From Tipula vernalis (Eukaryota > Arthropoda > Insecta > Diptera > Tipulidae), in NCBI GenBank assembly GCA_958295665.1, contig OY282560.1, positions 269,925,315-269,989,314 of the forward strand: a stretch of 64,000 bases of DNA. The letters run 5' to 3'. Shown here piece after piece: positions 46,736-58,088 of this stretch (positions are counted from its first letter, which is position 1; each line of letters begins with the position of its first letter). The notes beneath the pieces are model-generated. The model worked only from the letters and a program-made list of their open reading frames with translations. It was not told the DNA's origin and did not search any database. Made by a program: the position numbers and the translations under genes.

Positions 46736-48453
46736 TTTTGTGTTGATTTGGGTCTAGCTCCCAATGCTCTATCTTCCAATTTTTGTAGCCTCTCATCAAA
46801 TTTTGTTAATTTCATGAGAATATCTTGTAATGTTTGACTGATGTCTACATCTTTAGATTTTTGCTGGGGTTTATTGACTACGCCACTTGTTACTTCAGCA
46901 TATGTAACACCTTCAGTTCTTAGTTGGCAGCCAAATGGTTGCCCATTGTCTTGTTTTGCATGCCTCTCATATCGATTTGACTGGCCATACATTTGAGTTT
47001 TATTCATCCTTTGGTTTTTCATTTTCTGAATTTCCTTTGCAACAATACATCCTCGATAGTTAGCAGGATGACCTTGTCCAGAGTGTACACATTTAAGTTG
47101 AGCTTGTGGATTGTCGCATTTTCCAGTTAGGTGGTGTCCGGCACATTTAACACACCTTGGAAGTTTGCCACAATATCTTTGCGTATGTCCATATGCCTGA
47201 CACTTTTGGCATTGCGGAATTAGTTTAGACTTTCTAAGTGGTTGAATTTCCACTTTGCAACCCAATAAACTAGTGATCTTATATATTTTAGTTATATTTT
47301 CGTCACAACTGAATGTTAGTACAAACATGTCTAGCTTCTTTTTATTTCTCCAGCTAACTTTGTTCATTACGCTGATTATTTTAAATTGTTTCGATGATAA
47401 TTCTTCTTTAATTCGTTCTGGGCTACATGTATGATGTAAGTTCCTTGCCATAACTCTGATTGGCCTTTCTTGTTTATTTTCATACGTGTGAAAGATAAAT
47501 GAGCCTTCGGTCAAAGTTTTCACTACGTTTCTATATGCATCGACGCTATTTACGTTGATGCTTATTTTATTTTGATTCATCAATTTAGTGATGAATGATT
47601 CTTCTGAAACACTCGCCTTAATTATAACATAGAAAACGTGATAATTTTTAACATCATCTACTATGATCGGTGGTGGGGGAGGTGTTTTTTTATCTGTTTT
47701 GATATTTGTCTCAACCTTTTGAGGCTGAGTGTTTTGATCCAGAGTTTGTGGTTTTTGTGGTGGTAACGGTGTATTATTTAACCTTCTCTTTTTACTTTTT
47801 CTAGACTTAGCACGAATCCATTCTGTTTCTTTAGCTAAGTCTTCCTCATCGGTTTGATATTCAACGTTTTTATTAACATTAGAATTGGTGTTTTGTTTCT
47901 GTATTATTGATGATTCGGTTGGACATTTAACATTGTTGGCGTTAAGTTCGGTATTCTGGTTCTGCTTCATTGATGGCTTAGCTTGAGTTTCGTTCTGCTT
48001 TAATTGCATCATTTCTTTTTTTAGTTCGTCAATTTGTTGTTGTAAATTGAGAATAATAATGCTTTGCTGATTTTTCTCATCAGTTACTTTTTGCCATTGT
48101 TTGTGTAACGTTAGCTCTTTTTCTGAAGTACCACTTTCAAGAATAGATGTTTCACCATAGTTATATGAGGTTGTTATACTTGCTTGTTGGGGTGCTGCTG
48201 TTGCGCCCTTATTATTTTGGAATCGTTCCATGTTAAAATTTTCAGATGAGAAATTAAAAGTTTTCTCAGGAGATCTAGCAACGTTTCCTCCCTTGTGGAA
48301 CGGGCTGTTTACTATTTCCATATTTTTGTTTTTTTGTGTATGCAAGGATCGGCCCTCCCCAGAATCCTTAGGGCCAGTCTCATCAGAGAGTGGATTGCCC
48401 AATATTTCTATTGGTTTACCACCTGGGGTATTTTTTCCTTCTGTTTTATTCAT
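46732..48453 (-). CDS. Jockey C ORF1, gag-like protein, intact 573 aa
   Basis: RNA-binding protein of the element. The N-terminus has NPLSDETGPKDSGEGRSL, which parallels the A/B family start. A coiled coil lies at about residues 130-165, an acidic TDEEDL patch with a basic stretch near 205-230, and a central RRM-like region near 270-400. Three cysteine knuckles follow: CQKCQAYGHTQRYC, CVKCAGHHLTGKC, then CVHSGQGHPANYRGC. In the last one the second Cys of the usual CxxC is replaced by Ser (HS for NC), so one zinc site is probably damaged although the frame is open. A C-terminal coiled coil follows. The stop overlaps the ORF2 start (ATGA). Confidence 0.92.
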   Translation of the reverse strand: MNKTEGKNTPGGKPIEILGNPLSDETGPKDSGEGRSLHTQKNKNMEIVNSPFHKGGNVARSPEKTFNFSSENFNMERFQNNKGATAAPQQASITTSYNYGETSILESGTSEKELTLHKQWQKVTDEKNQQSIIILNLQQQIDELKKEMMQLKQNETQAKPSMKQNQNTELNANNVKCPTESSIIQKQNTNSNVNKNVEYQTDEEDLAKETEWIRAKSRKSKKRRLNNTPLPPQKPQTLDQNTQPQKVETNIKTDKKTPPPPPIIVDDVKNYHVFYVIIKASVSEESFITKLMNQNKISINVNSVDAYRNVVKTLTEGSFIFHTYENKQERPIRVMARNLHHTCSPERIKEELSSKQFKIISVMNKVSWRNKKKLDMFVLTFSCDENITKIYKITSLLGCKVEIQPLRKSKLIPQCQKCQAYGHTQRYCGKLPRCVKCAGHHLTGKCDNPQAQLKCVHSGQGHPANYRGCIVAKEIQKMKNQRMNKTQMYGQSNRYERHAKQDNGQPFGCQLRTEGVTYAEVTSGVVNKPQQKSKDVDISQTLQDILMKLTKFDERLQKLEDRALGARPKSTQK

Positions 48454-48646
48454 TGTATATTTATAGTGTAATCCACTCGCCTCTAGTATTTAGCCGATTT
48501 TGAAATCGTTGCCCGGGTGTCACCACGAGGAGGTATACTAGACACATTTGGTGGCCTCTACATAGTTGCAGAGCTGGAATATAGTTCACGAAAGTCGTGG
48601 CTATAAACGGTCAACTCCTACCCTATTGAAGCGCACCATCTACACC

Positions 48647-48655
48647 CAATAAACC
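48647..48655. repeat. Target-site duplication of Jockey C, right
   Basis: CAATAAACC, identical to 43856-43864. Confidence 0.7.
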
Positions 48656-49117
48656 TTTTAACGTAAAATTATAAATGATATTCGATTTGTAAATACCTTT
48701 TTGTTATTTATTAATTTGGAATTGTAGGGTTTTGTAAGTAACTTTAGTAATTAATGGTTTTCGATACCAACTAATTTGGAATAAATGTTTTTTGAAACAG
48801 AAAAGCAAATTATTGAAGACAGGTTTTCACTGTTATAAGATTTTATTCTTAAAGTAAAATAAAATAAAAATACATTTCAACTTTGTAATAAAAAACAAAC
48901 TATAAAATTATACATTAAAAATATAATAAAATAAATTGCACAAAAATGATTCGATCACAAAAATAAACGAATTCAAGACGAACGGTTACTACATGGTTGT
49001 TTTTATAAATTAAACCATCAACATACTTTGATGGCAGCATTCGACATCTGTGCAATTCGGTTCAAGTTGATTATTGTCACGTTCAACATTTGGCTCTACT
49101 TCAGAATGAAGAATTAT
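48656..49117. other. Non-coding spacer
   Basis: AT-rich, no gene seen. The last ~110 bp may be 3' flank of the next transposase fragment. Confidence 0.4.
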
Positions 49118-49996
49118 TCACCGATAATATTGTAATTCATTCATATCTATCCAATTTTCGCCGAAGTGTTTTTTTAAAAGGTTACTGACATCTTCCTTTT
49201 TGGCCTGTTTTATAGGTACTTCTACTTCTAAAATTTCTGGTCTCATTTGAGAAATAGTTTTTCCTCTTTTAACTACTGATTTGCCCACCCCAAGATCTAA
49301 TCGATATGACGCTTCGCCACGTATATAATTCTTGTTCGATTTGTTGGTAATAATGAACCTTTCCGCCTTATTAAACTTAAAATGCCACTGTCCTGGAGTT
49401 TTAAAGCATGCAGCTGCCGCAGCTTTCCAATCTTACACTTCACATGAATTAGATCCAAGCCGGATAACCTGTCCATTTTCCGCAAATAAATCGAAGTATT
49501 CCTGTGGTGTTATTATCCGTTCTCTTGATTTTACTTTCTTCATCAGCGGAGCAAAGACTCTGTCCGGGGGAATATACGAGTGGCCAGGGATTGGAAATAT
49601 AATTTGAATTTCGGTAACCTCTACAGGTGCGATTTCCTTGAGCCAAAATGAGAGCATCCCCATAACTGCAGAATTCTTATTTTACGCGCCACATCCATCA
49701 CAGATTGAAATACCATCAATGGGGAGGGCCGAAGCTATTTCATTGGATCCCTTAGGGTGTTCGTTTTCCAGCCATACATACAAAAAAACATTTCCATTAT
49801 TAAGTTTGGCAGTTGAGGAGCCTTGCACAATTCCAAAATTGTATAAATATAACTGTCTAGAAAAGTAGGCTGGAACTTTTGGAAGAACCATGTTCTTCTG
49901 GCAGTCAAATGATATTGTTAACATTTCCTCGACTTCCTCTTTTTCTAGCTGATAAAATGCCTGAGCCCGCAATTTATGAATTCTTTTATGTATCAT
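49118..49996 (-). pseudogene. C-terminal half of an unclassified DDE-like transposase, two in-frame stops
   Basis: A single frame from 49996 to the TGA at 49118-49120. It starts mid-protein (LEKEEVEEMLTISFDCQKNM), then LPKVPAYFSRQLYLYNF, GNVFLYVWLENEHPKGSNEI, GISICDGCGA, a TAA at 49682, NKNSAVMGMLSFWL, FPIPGHSYIPPDRVF, TPQEYFDLF, a second TAA at 49433-49435, DWKAAAAACF and a basic tail. In relatives I recall from arthropods the centre reads like DGCGGQNKN, a likely catalytic Asp region, so Q to stop is a plausible change. The N-terminal half is missing. It resembles proteins usually annotated as uncharacterised. I cannot name the transposon superfamily. Confidence 0.65.
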
Positions 49997-50019
49997 TAGA
50001 TTTTATTTTATTTTAGGGT

Positions 50020-50140
50020 CAGTAGCAACTTTTAGTGGTAAATCAGAAAAATACAGAGGCCAATCGCTCTTAATATATCTACTGAATAATATATCTACTG
50101 AAAAAAAGTAGAAATATCTTCCCCCTCCCCGTAATTTTGG
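50020..50140. repeat. Dispersed repeat fragment shared with 32690-32860
   Basis: AATCAGAAAAATACAGAGGC, then CAATCGC and AAAAAGTAGAAATATC, matches the 32.8 kb copy, including the C-rich tract. A short local duplication (AATATATCTACTGAA) is present at 50074-50102. Confidence 0.6.
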
Positions 50141-52498
50141 CTGAAGGCCCAAAGAGTTGCACTACTGATGTAGTGAATAGTAATTCGCTATGTCAGTACG
50201 TTCTGGCCAGATACTTAATTAATGTATGTGGCTAGGGTGGAATTTTTTGTAGTTTGGTGGCAGCTGCCTGATGAGTATTGTAATTAATTGTAATTGCAAA
50301 TGAAATTTTTACAGGAAATTGTAATCGTTTAAAGGAAAATGGTAAATCTGTGGATATCATGGGAATGCGAGGTATGTGAGCCAATTGTCCAGATACTGGG
50401 CCCGTGATGATTGTAGCTTCGATGACGTTGTTTCTCAACGATTTGACTTGCAGTCTTGTCCCATTACATAGATTTGGAGGATTCAGATTCCGCAATAAAA
50501 TAATTGGTATTCCAACTTTCATTTAAAGGCAATGTGGTGGAAACCCTGAAGGATTTAAACTGTTCAAAAACTCTTGTGGATAGTGAACTGTGTCTTCTGT
50601 ATTTATAACAGTGTCTATCGCGGAATATATTTTGAAGTCACCAAATACTTTTTTTTTAAATTTCATCGTTAATTTCGTCAACTGAAGAATTTCTTGCAGA
50701 TACGATAGCCCTTTCGCACATCCAAGGGTAATCTTTTTCGAATATATTTTCTATGCCAGGATAAATGTTTAATATCAACTCATTAAGAGTTGTTACAGTC
50801 TTTCCAGACTCGCTGCCAATTTTAATTAGTCCATTTTGGTCAGGTAATTTGCCATCGCCTAATTTTAATAATTGACCCGAACAATTATAGCCACCACCTC
50901 CCAAATGAGCTCTCATATTTGTCTTTAATGTAACGGTTTGAATTGAACTCCACAGAGGTGAGGATTTTAAACACGCTTTAATAATGTCCGCTCGCGTTCC
51001 TTTGGGGATTACAGGCAATGTTTGGCGAAAGTCTCCAGCAAAGACCAAGGTGACACCTCCCCCCCCCCCATTGATTTTTCTGAATTCCTAATGTCCTTCA
51101 GAGTTCTGTTTACAGCTTCAATGTGCGATCGATGGCTCATTGTATACCCATACCACATAAAAAGAGCAACTTCTTTGAGGACTTTTCCTAATGGCCCATT
51201 TTTGCGAACTGCACATACTGTTTCTTGGTGAAAAGAACCATTTAGAGGCAATTTAAAAGTAGAATGGGCGGTTTTCCCGCCGTTGAGCAGTGCAGCTGCT
51301 ATTCCAGATGAAGCAACTGCGACAGCGATTTTACCTGTTGATCTAACTTTAGCCAAAATTAAGTTGATTAAGAACGTTTTCCCTGTTCCACCAGGAGCGT
51401 CGATCAACAATATTTTGCCTTCGTTATTTCTCACGCTATTTTTAGTTTATCATATGCATGTCGCTGGTCAGGTACTAATTTTGTAACATTAATTGATATG
51501 AAGTCACTCAATTGGTTGTCATCGTATGAGCGCCTCAGTGTCGCTTCTAATGGATCAATTGATTGACTCTCCCGATTCGGCGAGGGAAGACCAAAATCTG
51601 CCAGATCTTTCCCACTTAGCTCAAATAATAAATTTTCAATTTTTATGAGGCCCTCATTTAAAACACTGTCTGAGCAAAGTAAAGTGATATCATTACTTTG
51701 TTGCCGCTCCCTATGACGAATGTCTTCACAAAGGTCTTCTCGAAAAGTTTGCCATAATTGAAGAGGATCAGACGGTTGGCAAAATGATAAAATGACCACG
51801 AATAATTCTCTTAATTTTAAAGGTGATTTGGAAACGACTGCATCTTCAAGTAGACCAAGTTCTTTGCAAGCTGCTTGATAAGTAGATGTTACTTGTCAAT
51901 TGACGGTCTGTAAGCTTTCAAAAGAAGTTGGCCCACGGACATATTGCAACAGCATCCTTAGGTGAAAACATTCCGATTGGTTAGGATGGTTACTGTACAT
52001 TCTGCCAAGCGCAGAGTCTTTTTTAATGCCGGGGTGTCCTGCGACGTCTTCTTCACGTTTCCTTCGCGAGAACTTGTTATTAGCCCAGGTGTAATATTGT
52101 GGCAATTCATTGTATAATATGGTTTTCGCGAAGTGATCATTTCTGCATAATTCAAAATATGCCGTAAGTGTTGTTGAGGGTGGATTTTCGAATCTTTGCT
52201 GGAGATTGTGTGCCGTAAAATACACCCTTTGTCCGTTTTATAAATGGATTGCCAAATGTATAACCGTTGGATATCTTTGGTGGATGTGAAATTCTAAAAG
52301 TCTCCAAACAGCCTCTGATGTACTTATATACCGGCCGTTCAAATAATGTGCGATCTCACTGTGATTGTTTTCTACTGAAACAGTGGCTTGATCCGATACT
52401 TTATTTATATATTTACATATATATTTTATTGCCTGAACCGAATGACAATATTCCACATTGATATGGGCATTAAAGATCCTAAACAATAAAGGAGAATA

Positions 52499-53617
52499 AG
52501 GAACAATCCATCTGTTGAGGTGTCTTAGTATAGGACACTCTACTATTGTCAGATCGTTGAAGGATGAGCTGGCGAATCTTGACTACATTAAACCTACGCT
52601 TCGAGAAGCGATTTCGGACCTCCTTCCCTTCAAGGGAATCCTAGAGGGATAGACAGTTATCGGAAATCGAAGCGTTGCAATTATTCACAGATGGCTCCAA
52701 GCTAGACGGCAAAGTAGGAGCTGGAGTATTCTATGACAAATTAAATGTAAATATTTCTATTCGTCTCCCTGATTACTGCAGCGTGTACCAAGTTGAAGTC
52801 GTAGCGATTGAGGAGGTCGAAGTGGTCGAACGTGGTTGAATCATATTGTTATCCTCAGACGATATCACAATCTATATGGACAGTCAAGCTGCGATCCGGT
52901 CGTTAGAATCGGTGTCTTTGGCGTCACGGGTGGCGTTGAGTTGTCACTCATCTCTAAATGAGATGGGTCAGCATTTCAAAATCCAGGTAGTCTGGGTCCC
53001 AGGTCACTCGGGCGTCATGGGGAACTGCAGGGCAGATGAACTTGCTAGGCATGGTACGACTCTCCAGCTGCAACCGGAAAGGGCAAGTCTGGGGAGGACT
53101 ATCACAGCGCTGAGACAAGCACTTGGGAAACAGGCGCTATCCTCAGCGGGGGAAAGGTGGTCTAACACCCTCACCTGTAGAGTTGCAAGACAAGTTTGGC
53201 CAAAGCTGGACTTGGGGCGCACTAGGGCATTAATATCCTTACGCAGACGTGAATTAAGAACGGTCGTAGGAATTCTCACGGGACACTGCCTTTTTGGAGA
53301 ACATGCAAGAGGGCTGGGTCTGGAGGCTAATGACTTCTGCAGAAGCTGCTTGGACGAAGAGGAGGAAGAGACGTTGGTCCACTTCCTTTGCTCGTGTCCA
53401 GCATTGGCTCTCAGAAGGCACAAACACTTAGGTAAGTTCAGGATAGACTGCCTCTCGGATCTCGAAAACATTAAAGTGCGGGACGTCTTACGCTACATAA
53501 GTAGCTCGAAATGGTTCCAATAGGGGTAAAAGGGGATACATCCTGTGGTATCACAATGGACCGTCACCGGTCTAAGTGTGCGTAAGCAGCCACTCCAACC
53601 TAACCTAACCTAACCAT
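52499..53617 (+). mobile_element. 5'-truncated non-LTR element nested in the Helitron
   Basis: Lies opposite to the Helitron coding strand. Only the 3' part of ORF2 and a short 3' UTR remain, ending in CCTAACCTAACCTAACC. AGGAGAATA stands at both borders (52490-52498 and 53618-53626). About 110 residues usually found between the HUH and KYICKY motifs of Helitrons are missing here. The matching 9 bp could therefore be microhomology at a target deletion rather than a normal duplication. Confidence 0.8.
52650..53521 (+). pseudogene. ORF2 C-terminus of the nested element: RNase H and zinc-binding tail
   Basis: RNase H starts with LFTDGSKLDGKVGAGVFY (about 52690) and YQVEVVAI. A frameshift at about 52835 follows, then the open frame at 52846-53521 continues SDDITIYMDSQAAIRSLES (third acidic site) and VVWVPGHSGVMGNCRADELA (His/Asp block). 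The tail has the HLFGEHA-type region GHCLFGEHARGLGL and CRSCLDEEEEETLVHFLCSC, a C-C-H-C knuckle seen at the end of R1/Loa/I-type ORF2 proteins. The C-terminal 225 codons are still open, so the copy is fairly young. Clade is uncertain (Loa-like is my best guess). Confidence 0.82.
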
Positions 53618-55242
53618 AGGAGAATATGTGCATGAGGTAACCCTCTTTTTTGCCACTCAATGCTGTAAATAAAAGCCTTTGTGTCACCGAATATAGCATT
53701 TTGGGTTAACAATTTCATTAACTTTTTCATTTTTAAATTGAGCACTCGTGCTATGATGTCATGCCTATCAAAAGATCTTTGACTAGGAAATAGCTCCTCC
53801 TTGACCTCAGTCCATTCGGGGTTGCACGTAAAGGTAATGAATAAATCTGGTCTGCCAAAATTTCTGACATAGGTCATTGCATCTTGGGTTTTCTCGTGAA
53901 TGTACCTTGGTGATCCGGTGAATGTTGAGGGCATTATGACATATTGCCCCATATTTCTGGCGTCATTGTTTTGATCTTCATTCACTGCATCTCTCAAATG
54001 AACATAATTTTCAACTCTTAATTTTGCTTGATTTGTGCGGATGTAATGTAACCTTTCCTAGATCATTTTTGCCATCATATCGACACAATATTGGTTAAAT
54101 AAATTCTTGTAGTAATGGAGCGTATTAAAGCTACCTTTTTTCACCATTAGCCTAAACGCATACAGGTAATAGTTTTATTACGTGGCGAATTTGTGTGTGG
54201 CATATTCAGGCTGTACCCATCTTCTCCTCTAGCAAAAATCAACGGGTACTGTAAAGCGTCATACGACCGATATTTGTCGGCCGTCGTTCTGCATGTATTA
54301 TGAGTTTCAAGTTATCTGCTCCTGGATTTCTTTTAAGGTTGTACTTGAAACTTTGAACATAACGATTATGTTCATATAGCGTTTTTTTGTAGTTGTGCCG
54401 TCAATTCCACTTTTAGATTAGGCACTATATTTGTCCGAGCTGATAATTGGTCTTCACTCGAAAGAAAATATCTTTGTAAATATTCAGGACTGTTGCCTAT
54501 AGGTGGGAGTAAACTTCCGATGAGATGGTATATTTGGCCTTGCACTTTGAACGTAGGCATGAAATTTCCTTCCCTAATCTCATTCGCGCCAAAGGATGTC
54601 ATTTGGAATAGGGTATTATATTTTCTGATATTATTTAAGAAATGCTTTGACAGTGGATTATTGCCTACTAACAAATCTTTAATTGATTGTGGTGGCTCAA
54701 GAATCTCAGGCAAAACTACTTTGCCGGCAGCACAACACATTCCGTTTGGTTCATTAGCCCATTTTATTGCATTGCATTTGTTACACAATCGGTTCATTTT
54801 TCCTGTTTGGACTGCACTGTGTTGAGAAAACTCAAAGTTTGCGTTATAATGGAATGCCGATCCGACTTCATTTAAGATTTCTTGATTCTGTCGCAGAGCT
54901 CTAGACCTAGTTTCTTTCATGTGAGCATTATGTTTAGAAAGCCTTTCAGACCGTTCGGAACTCGATTCTCGAGATAGTCTAGAGGAAGTCGCTGAAGAAA
55001 TTTGAGAAAAACGTACTAACCGTTCGTCATGAGTTTCATTAAGACGTCTTAATTTCATCTGCTTAGCAGCTGAGGTATTTCTATTCAACTGAGACTTTCT
55101 TTTAGGCACTGTTTCGTCCTACGGATAAATAATCTCAGGTAATAAGTATATACAAATGGTTTTGAAAATAGACTTTCTAACATGTAAAAGATTTATACTT
55201 ACAAAATATACGAACAAACGAAATAAATTTAAAATGATTTCA

Positions 55243-55251
55243 AAACGAAAA
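55243..55251. repeat. Target-site duplication of Jockey B, left
   Basis: AAACGAAAA, repeated at 59908-59916. Confidence 0.7.
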
Positions 55252-55424
55252 TTTTTTTTTTTTTTTTTTTTTTAATAATTTTATTTATGATAACAATAAA
55301 TTTTTTTTACAAAGTAACTAGTCATTTTTGACTAACAGCGTTTGACTCTGACAATATAATAATAAAGCACTCATATGTGTTCTTTACATAAAGTGTTGTT
55401 TTGGTTGATGTTGCATTGTGCGGA

Positions 55425-58088
55425 CTATTTAGGCAACTCAAAAGGTTTTAGTCTTTTGAGTCTTCTTATTATACCCTCTTGATGAAGTAGTCTTGCAGCT
55501 TCGATGTTAGGGTGATGATGGAGCCTCTCCTGGTGTTTTTGAGCACATTTCTTTATTTCACTTGCGACTGTGTCTATTCCGAGATCTCTATGAAGGTCAC
55601 TATTACGAGTGTACCAAGGGGCATTTACAATTCCTCTGAGGACTTTATTTTGAAATCGTTGAACTATCTGTTGATTGCTGATTTTGGTGCATCCCCATAG
55701 TTGAATACCATATGTCCAGACCGGCTTGAGTACTTGTTTATAAAGCATAAGTTTATTATGAATGGATAACTGAGAGTTTCTTCCAATTAACCAGTACATT
55801 TTTCTATATTTTAACTGAAGCTCTTCTGCTTTCTTTTTCAAGTGTACTTTCCACTTTAACTTTGCATCAAGGTTCATACCAAGGTATTTTGCTTGATTGG
55901 CATGTGGTACAGAGATATTATTGAGAGTCACAGGTAGTGGTTCTATGATCTATTAGTGAAGTTAATGTGAGTAGACTTCGATTCATTCACTTTAATTCTC
56001 CACTTAGCTAGCCAATCTTGTATATTATTTACGGCTATTTGTAGTTTGAATATGACTTCACCGATTGTGTCACCAACAGCTAGAATTGCAGTGTCATCTG
56101 CAAACGTGGCGATAGTTGTATTGCTCGTCTGCGGTATGTCGCTAGTAAACAGCACGAAAAGGAAAGGTCCTAAGACACTCCCCTGCGGGACTCCTGCTTT
56201 AGCTTCTTTAATACTGGAGTAAACTCCTTCCTGTTTAAATCTAAAATATCTCCTTTTCAGGTATGACTTTAGCAGTTCGCAATACTCAAATGGCAGAGTT
56301 TTCTCCAATTTAAATATTAAACCATCTAGCCAGACTTTGTCAAATGCCTGCGCTATGTCAAGAAATATGGCTGAACAAATCTTTTTTTCCTCTAAGGATT
56401 TTTCTATTATATCTGTTATTCTATGGACTTGGTCGATTGTGGAGTGTTCCTCTCTAAATCCAAACTGATGGGACGGAACAGCTCCTGATTTTACAACTTC
56501 TGGTTTAATTCGTTTTAATAACAATCTCTCAAATAGTTTTGACATAGTTGGAAGAAGTGATATTGGCCTGTACGAGGCCAGTTCACTTGGTGGCTTACCT
56601 GGCTTAGGTATCATTATCACTTCCGCAAATTTCCAAGATAGAGGGACATAACGGAGTCTGAAGGAAGCATTAATTATGTCCGATATTTTTTTAATAGCTT
56701 TATTAGGCAGTTGTTTTAGAATCTCTCCAGTTATTAGGTCATATCCTGGTGATTTTTTAAGTACTACATGGTTCTTTATTACTTGTTTTACTTCTTTAGC
56801 ATTAGTTAATGGAATTTCCTGTCTCAGGATAGTTGTTTGGTTTTCGAACAATATATCCTGTTGGTTAAGTGTTGTTAAATTTGGCTGAAAGGTACGCTCG
56901 AGATGATCCGCGAATTTTTCTGCTTTTTCTTTTTTGCTTTTAGCCAGGTGACCATTATTTGTTCTTATTGGTGGTATATGCATAACTGGCATTTTCAAAT
57001 ATTTGGTTGCTTTCCACAATGAATAATCACTACCTTTATCATAGGTGAGAGATTGTAGGTATGAATTTATTGATTTATTTTTAAATTCCCGTATTTTTCT
57101 ACGTATTCGTTGCGTTAAATTTTTTAATCTATTTTTGACGGTTGGGTCTCGTGTACGTTGCCACTCCCTACGGGTACTTCTCTTCTCTATAACTAGTGAT
57201 TTAATTTCCATTGGATGCCAGCTATTTTTTTGTTTGTTGTGTTAGTACTTTTCCACGCCGCTACCTGTATGCCCTTGACGAGCTTCTCCACCTCCTGTTC
57301 TAAGGTTTCTTCTGATGAAAGTTGTGTGTTTAAAATGATGCTATTGTTTAGTTCATTCCTGAACTTTTTCCAATCAGTATAGTTATTTGTTGTGGCTGTT
57401 TATCATTAGTAATTATTGTATCACTTATTATCATTAAAATAGAGGAGTGGTCAGATGTGGAGTCCAATCCTTCCTGCACTTGTATATAATCAACCGGGAT
57501 TTTTCTTGTTATAAAGAAGTCAATTAGGTCTGGTGTTTTATTTTGACCACTGGGCCAATAAGTTGGTTTTTCCAGTAGAATGCCAGTTGCAGTTGTATTT
57601 AATTATTGCTTGATGAAGCTCTTTTCCTTTAGTTGTGGTTAGTCTTGATCCCCCAGTCAGTATGTTTAGCGTTGAAGTCACCCCCGACTACAAATTTTTC
57701 ACCGAGCTGCTTGAAGAACTGAGTATAAGCATTCTCTTTGATGTTATATCTAGGTGGGCAATATATTGCGGATACCACTAACTTGTGGTTGCGGGTATTA
57801 ATGCTAACGCTAATTGCTTGTATTTCATCACTTTCAAGTTTTTGTTGCAGATGGTATTTAATATCTTTTTTTATAATCACGGCACTGCCCCCTCGTGCAT
57901 TATTATTAGGATGAACTGCTGAGTGAACTTCGTAGCCGCGGATTTTTATATGACTTTGAGTAGTAAGGTGTGTTTCAGATAATAAACATATATCTATTTT
58001 TTCTAAATCAAGAAAATAGTTGTATTTCTTTTTGTCGTTGCAATATACCATTGCAGTTCCATGCAAGAATTTTTAAATTATTTGCCAT
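55425..58088 (-). pseudogene. Jockey B ORF2 (endonuclease and reverse transcriptase), several frameshifts
   Basis: Starts at the ATG 58088-58086 overlapping the ORF1 stop as in copy A. The frame is lost within ~70 bp (about 58010), recovered for CLLSETHLTTQSH through GGDFNAKHTDWG (to about 57630), then broken again near 57640, 57570, 57400 and 57240. The RT block 57211-55943 is open and holds IPKPGKPP, LFERLLLKRIK (the codon that is a stop in copy A), DIAQAFDKVW and TFADDTAIL. A final shift near 55945 separates the last 168 residues (to 55425). It makes no working polymerase. Confidence 0.92.

Larger units (their letters stand above)
43865..48646 (-). mobile_element. Full-length Jockey-clade element, copy C (second family)
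   Basis: Read on the minus strand from 48646. A 5' UTR of ~190 bp leads to an intact 573-codon ORF1, then ORF2 overlapping it by 4 bp (ATGA). A 3' UTR ends in a poly-A tail (T24 on the plus strand, 43865-43888). The 9 bp CAATAAACC flanks both ends. The proteins are clearly related to copies A and B but diverged throughout, so this is a separate family. Confidence 0.92.
50232..55109 (-). pseudogene. Helitron Rep/helicase, multiply broken and split by a nested insertion
   Basis: Rolling-circle transposase/helicase read from 55109. The N-terminal zinc region includes LCNKCNAIKWANEPNGMCC. The Rep domain (to 53605) has FVTFTCNPEW-like FITFTCNPEW and EWQKRGLPHAHILLW, the HUH motif. Coding is then interrupted at 52499-53617. 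It resumes with FRIFNAHINVEYCHS and AIKYICKYINK (paired catalytic tyrosines; the family usually has KG next), and EAVWRLLEF. The helicase part starts at 51434 with LLIDAPGGTGKTF (Walker A). Walker B is ruined (FMWYGYTMSHRS where WDE is expected). VFAGDFRQTLPVIPKG follows in another frame after a C-run at 51058-51069. The end carries VGIPIILLRNL and LCNGTRL and stops at 50232 before the final helicase motif. Many frameshifts; no 5'-TC or CTRR end was found. Confidence 0.9.

Noticed and set aside
53004..53471. 155-codon minus-strand frame
   Set aside because: Antisense of the RNase H/zinc tail of the nested non-LTR element.
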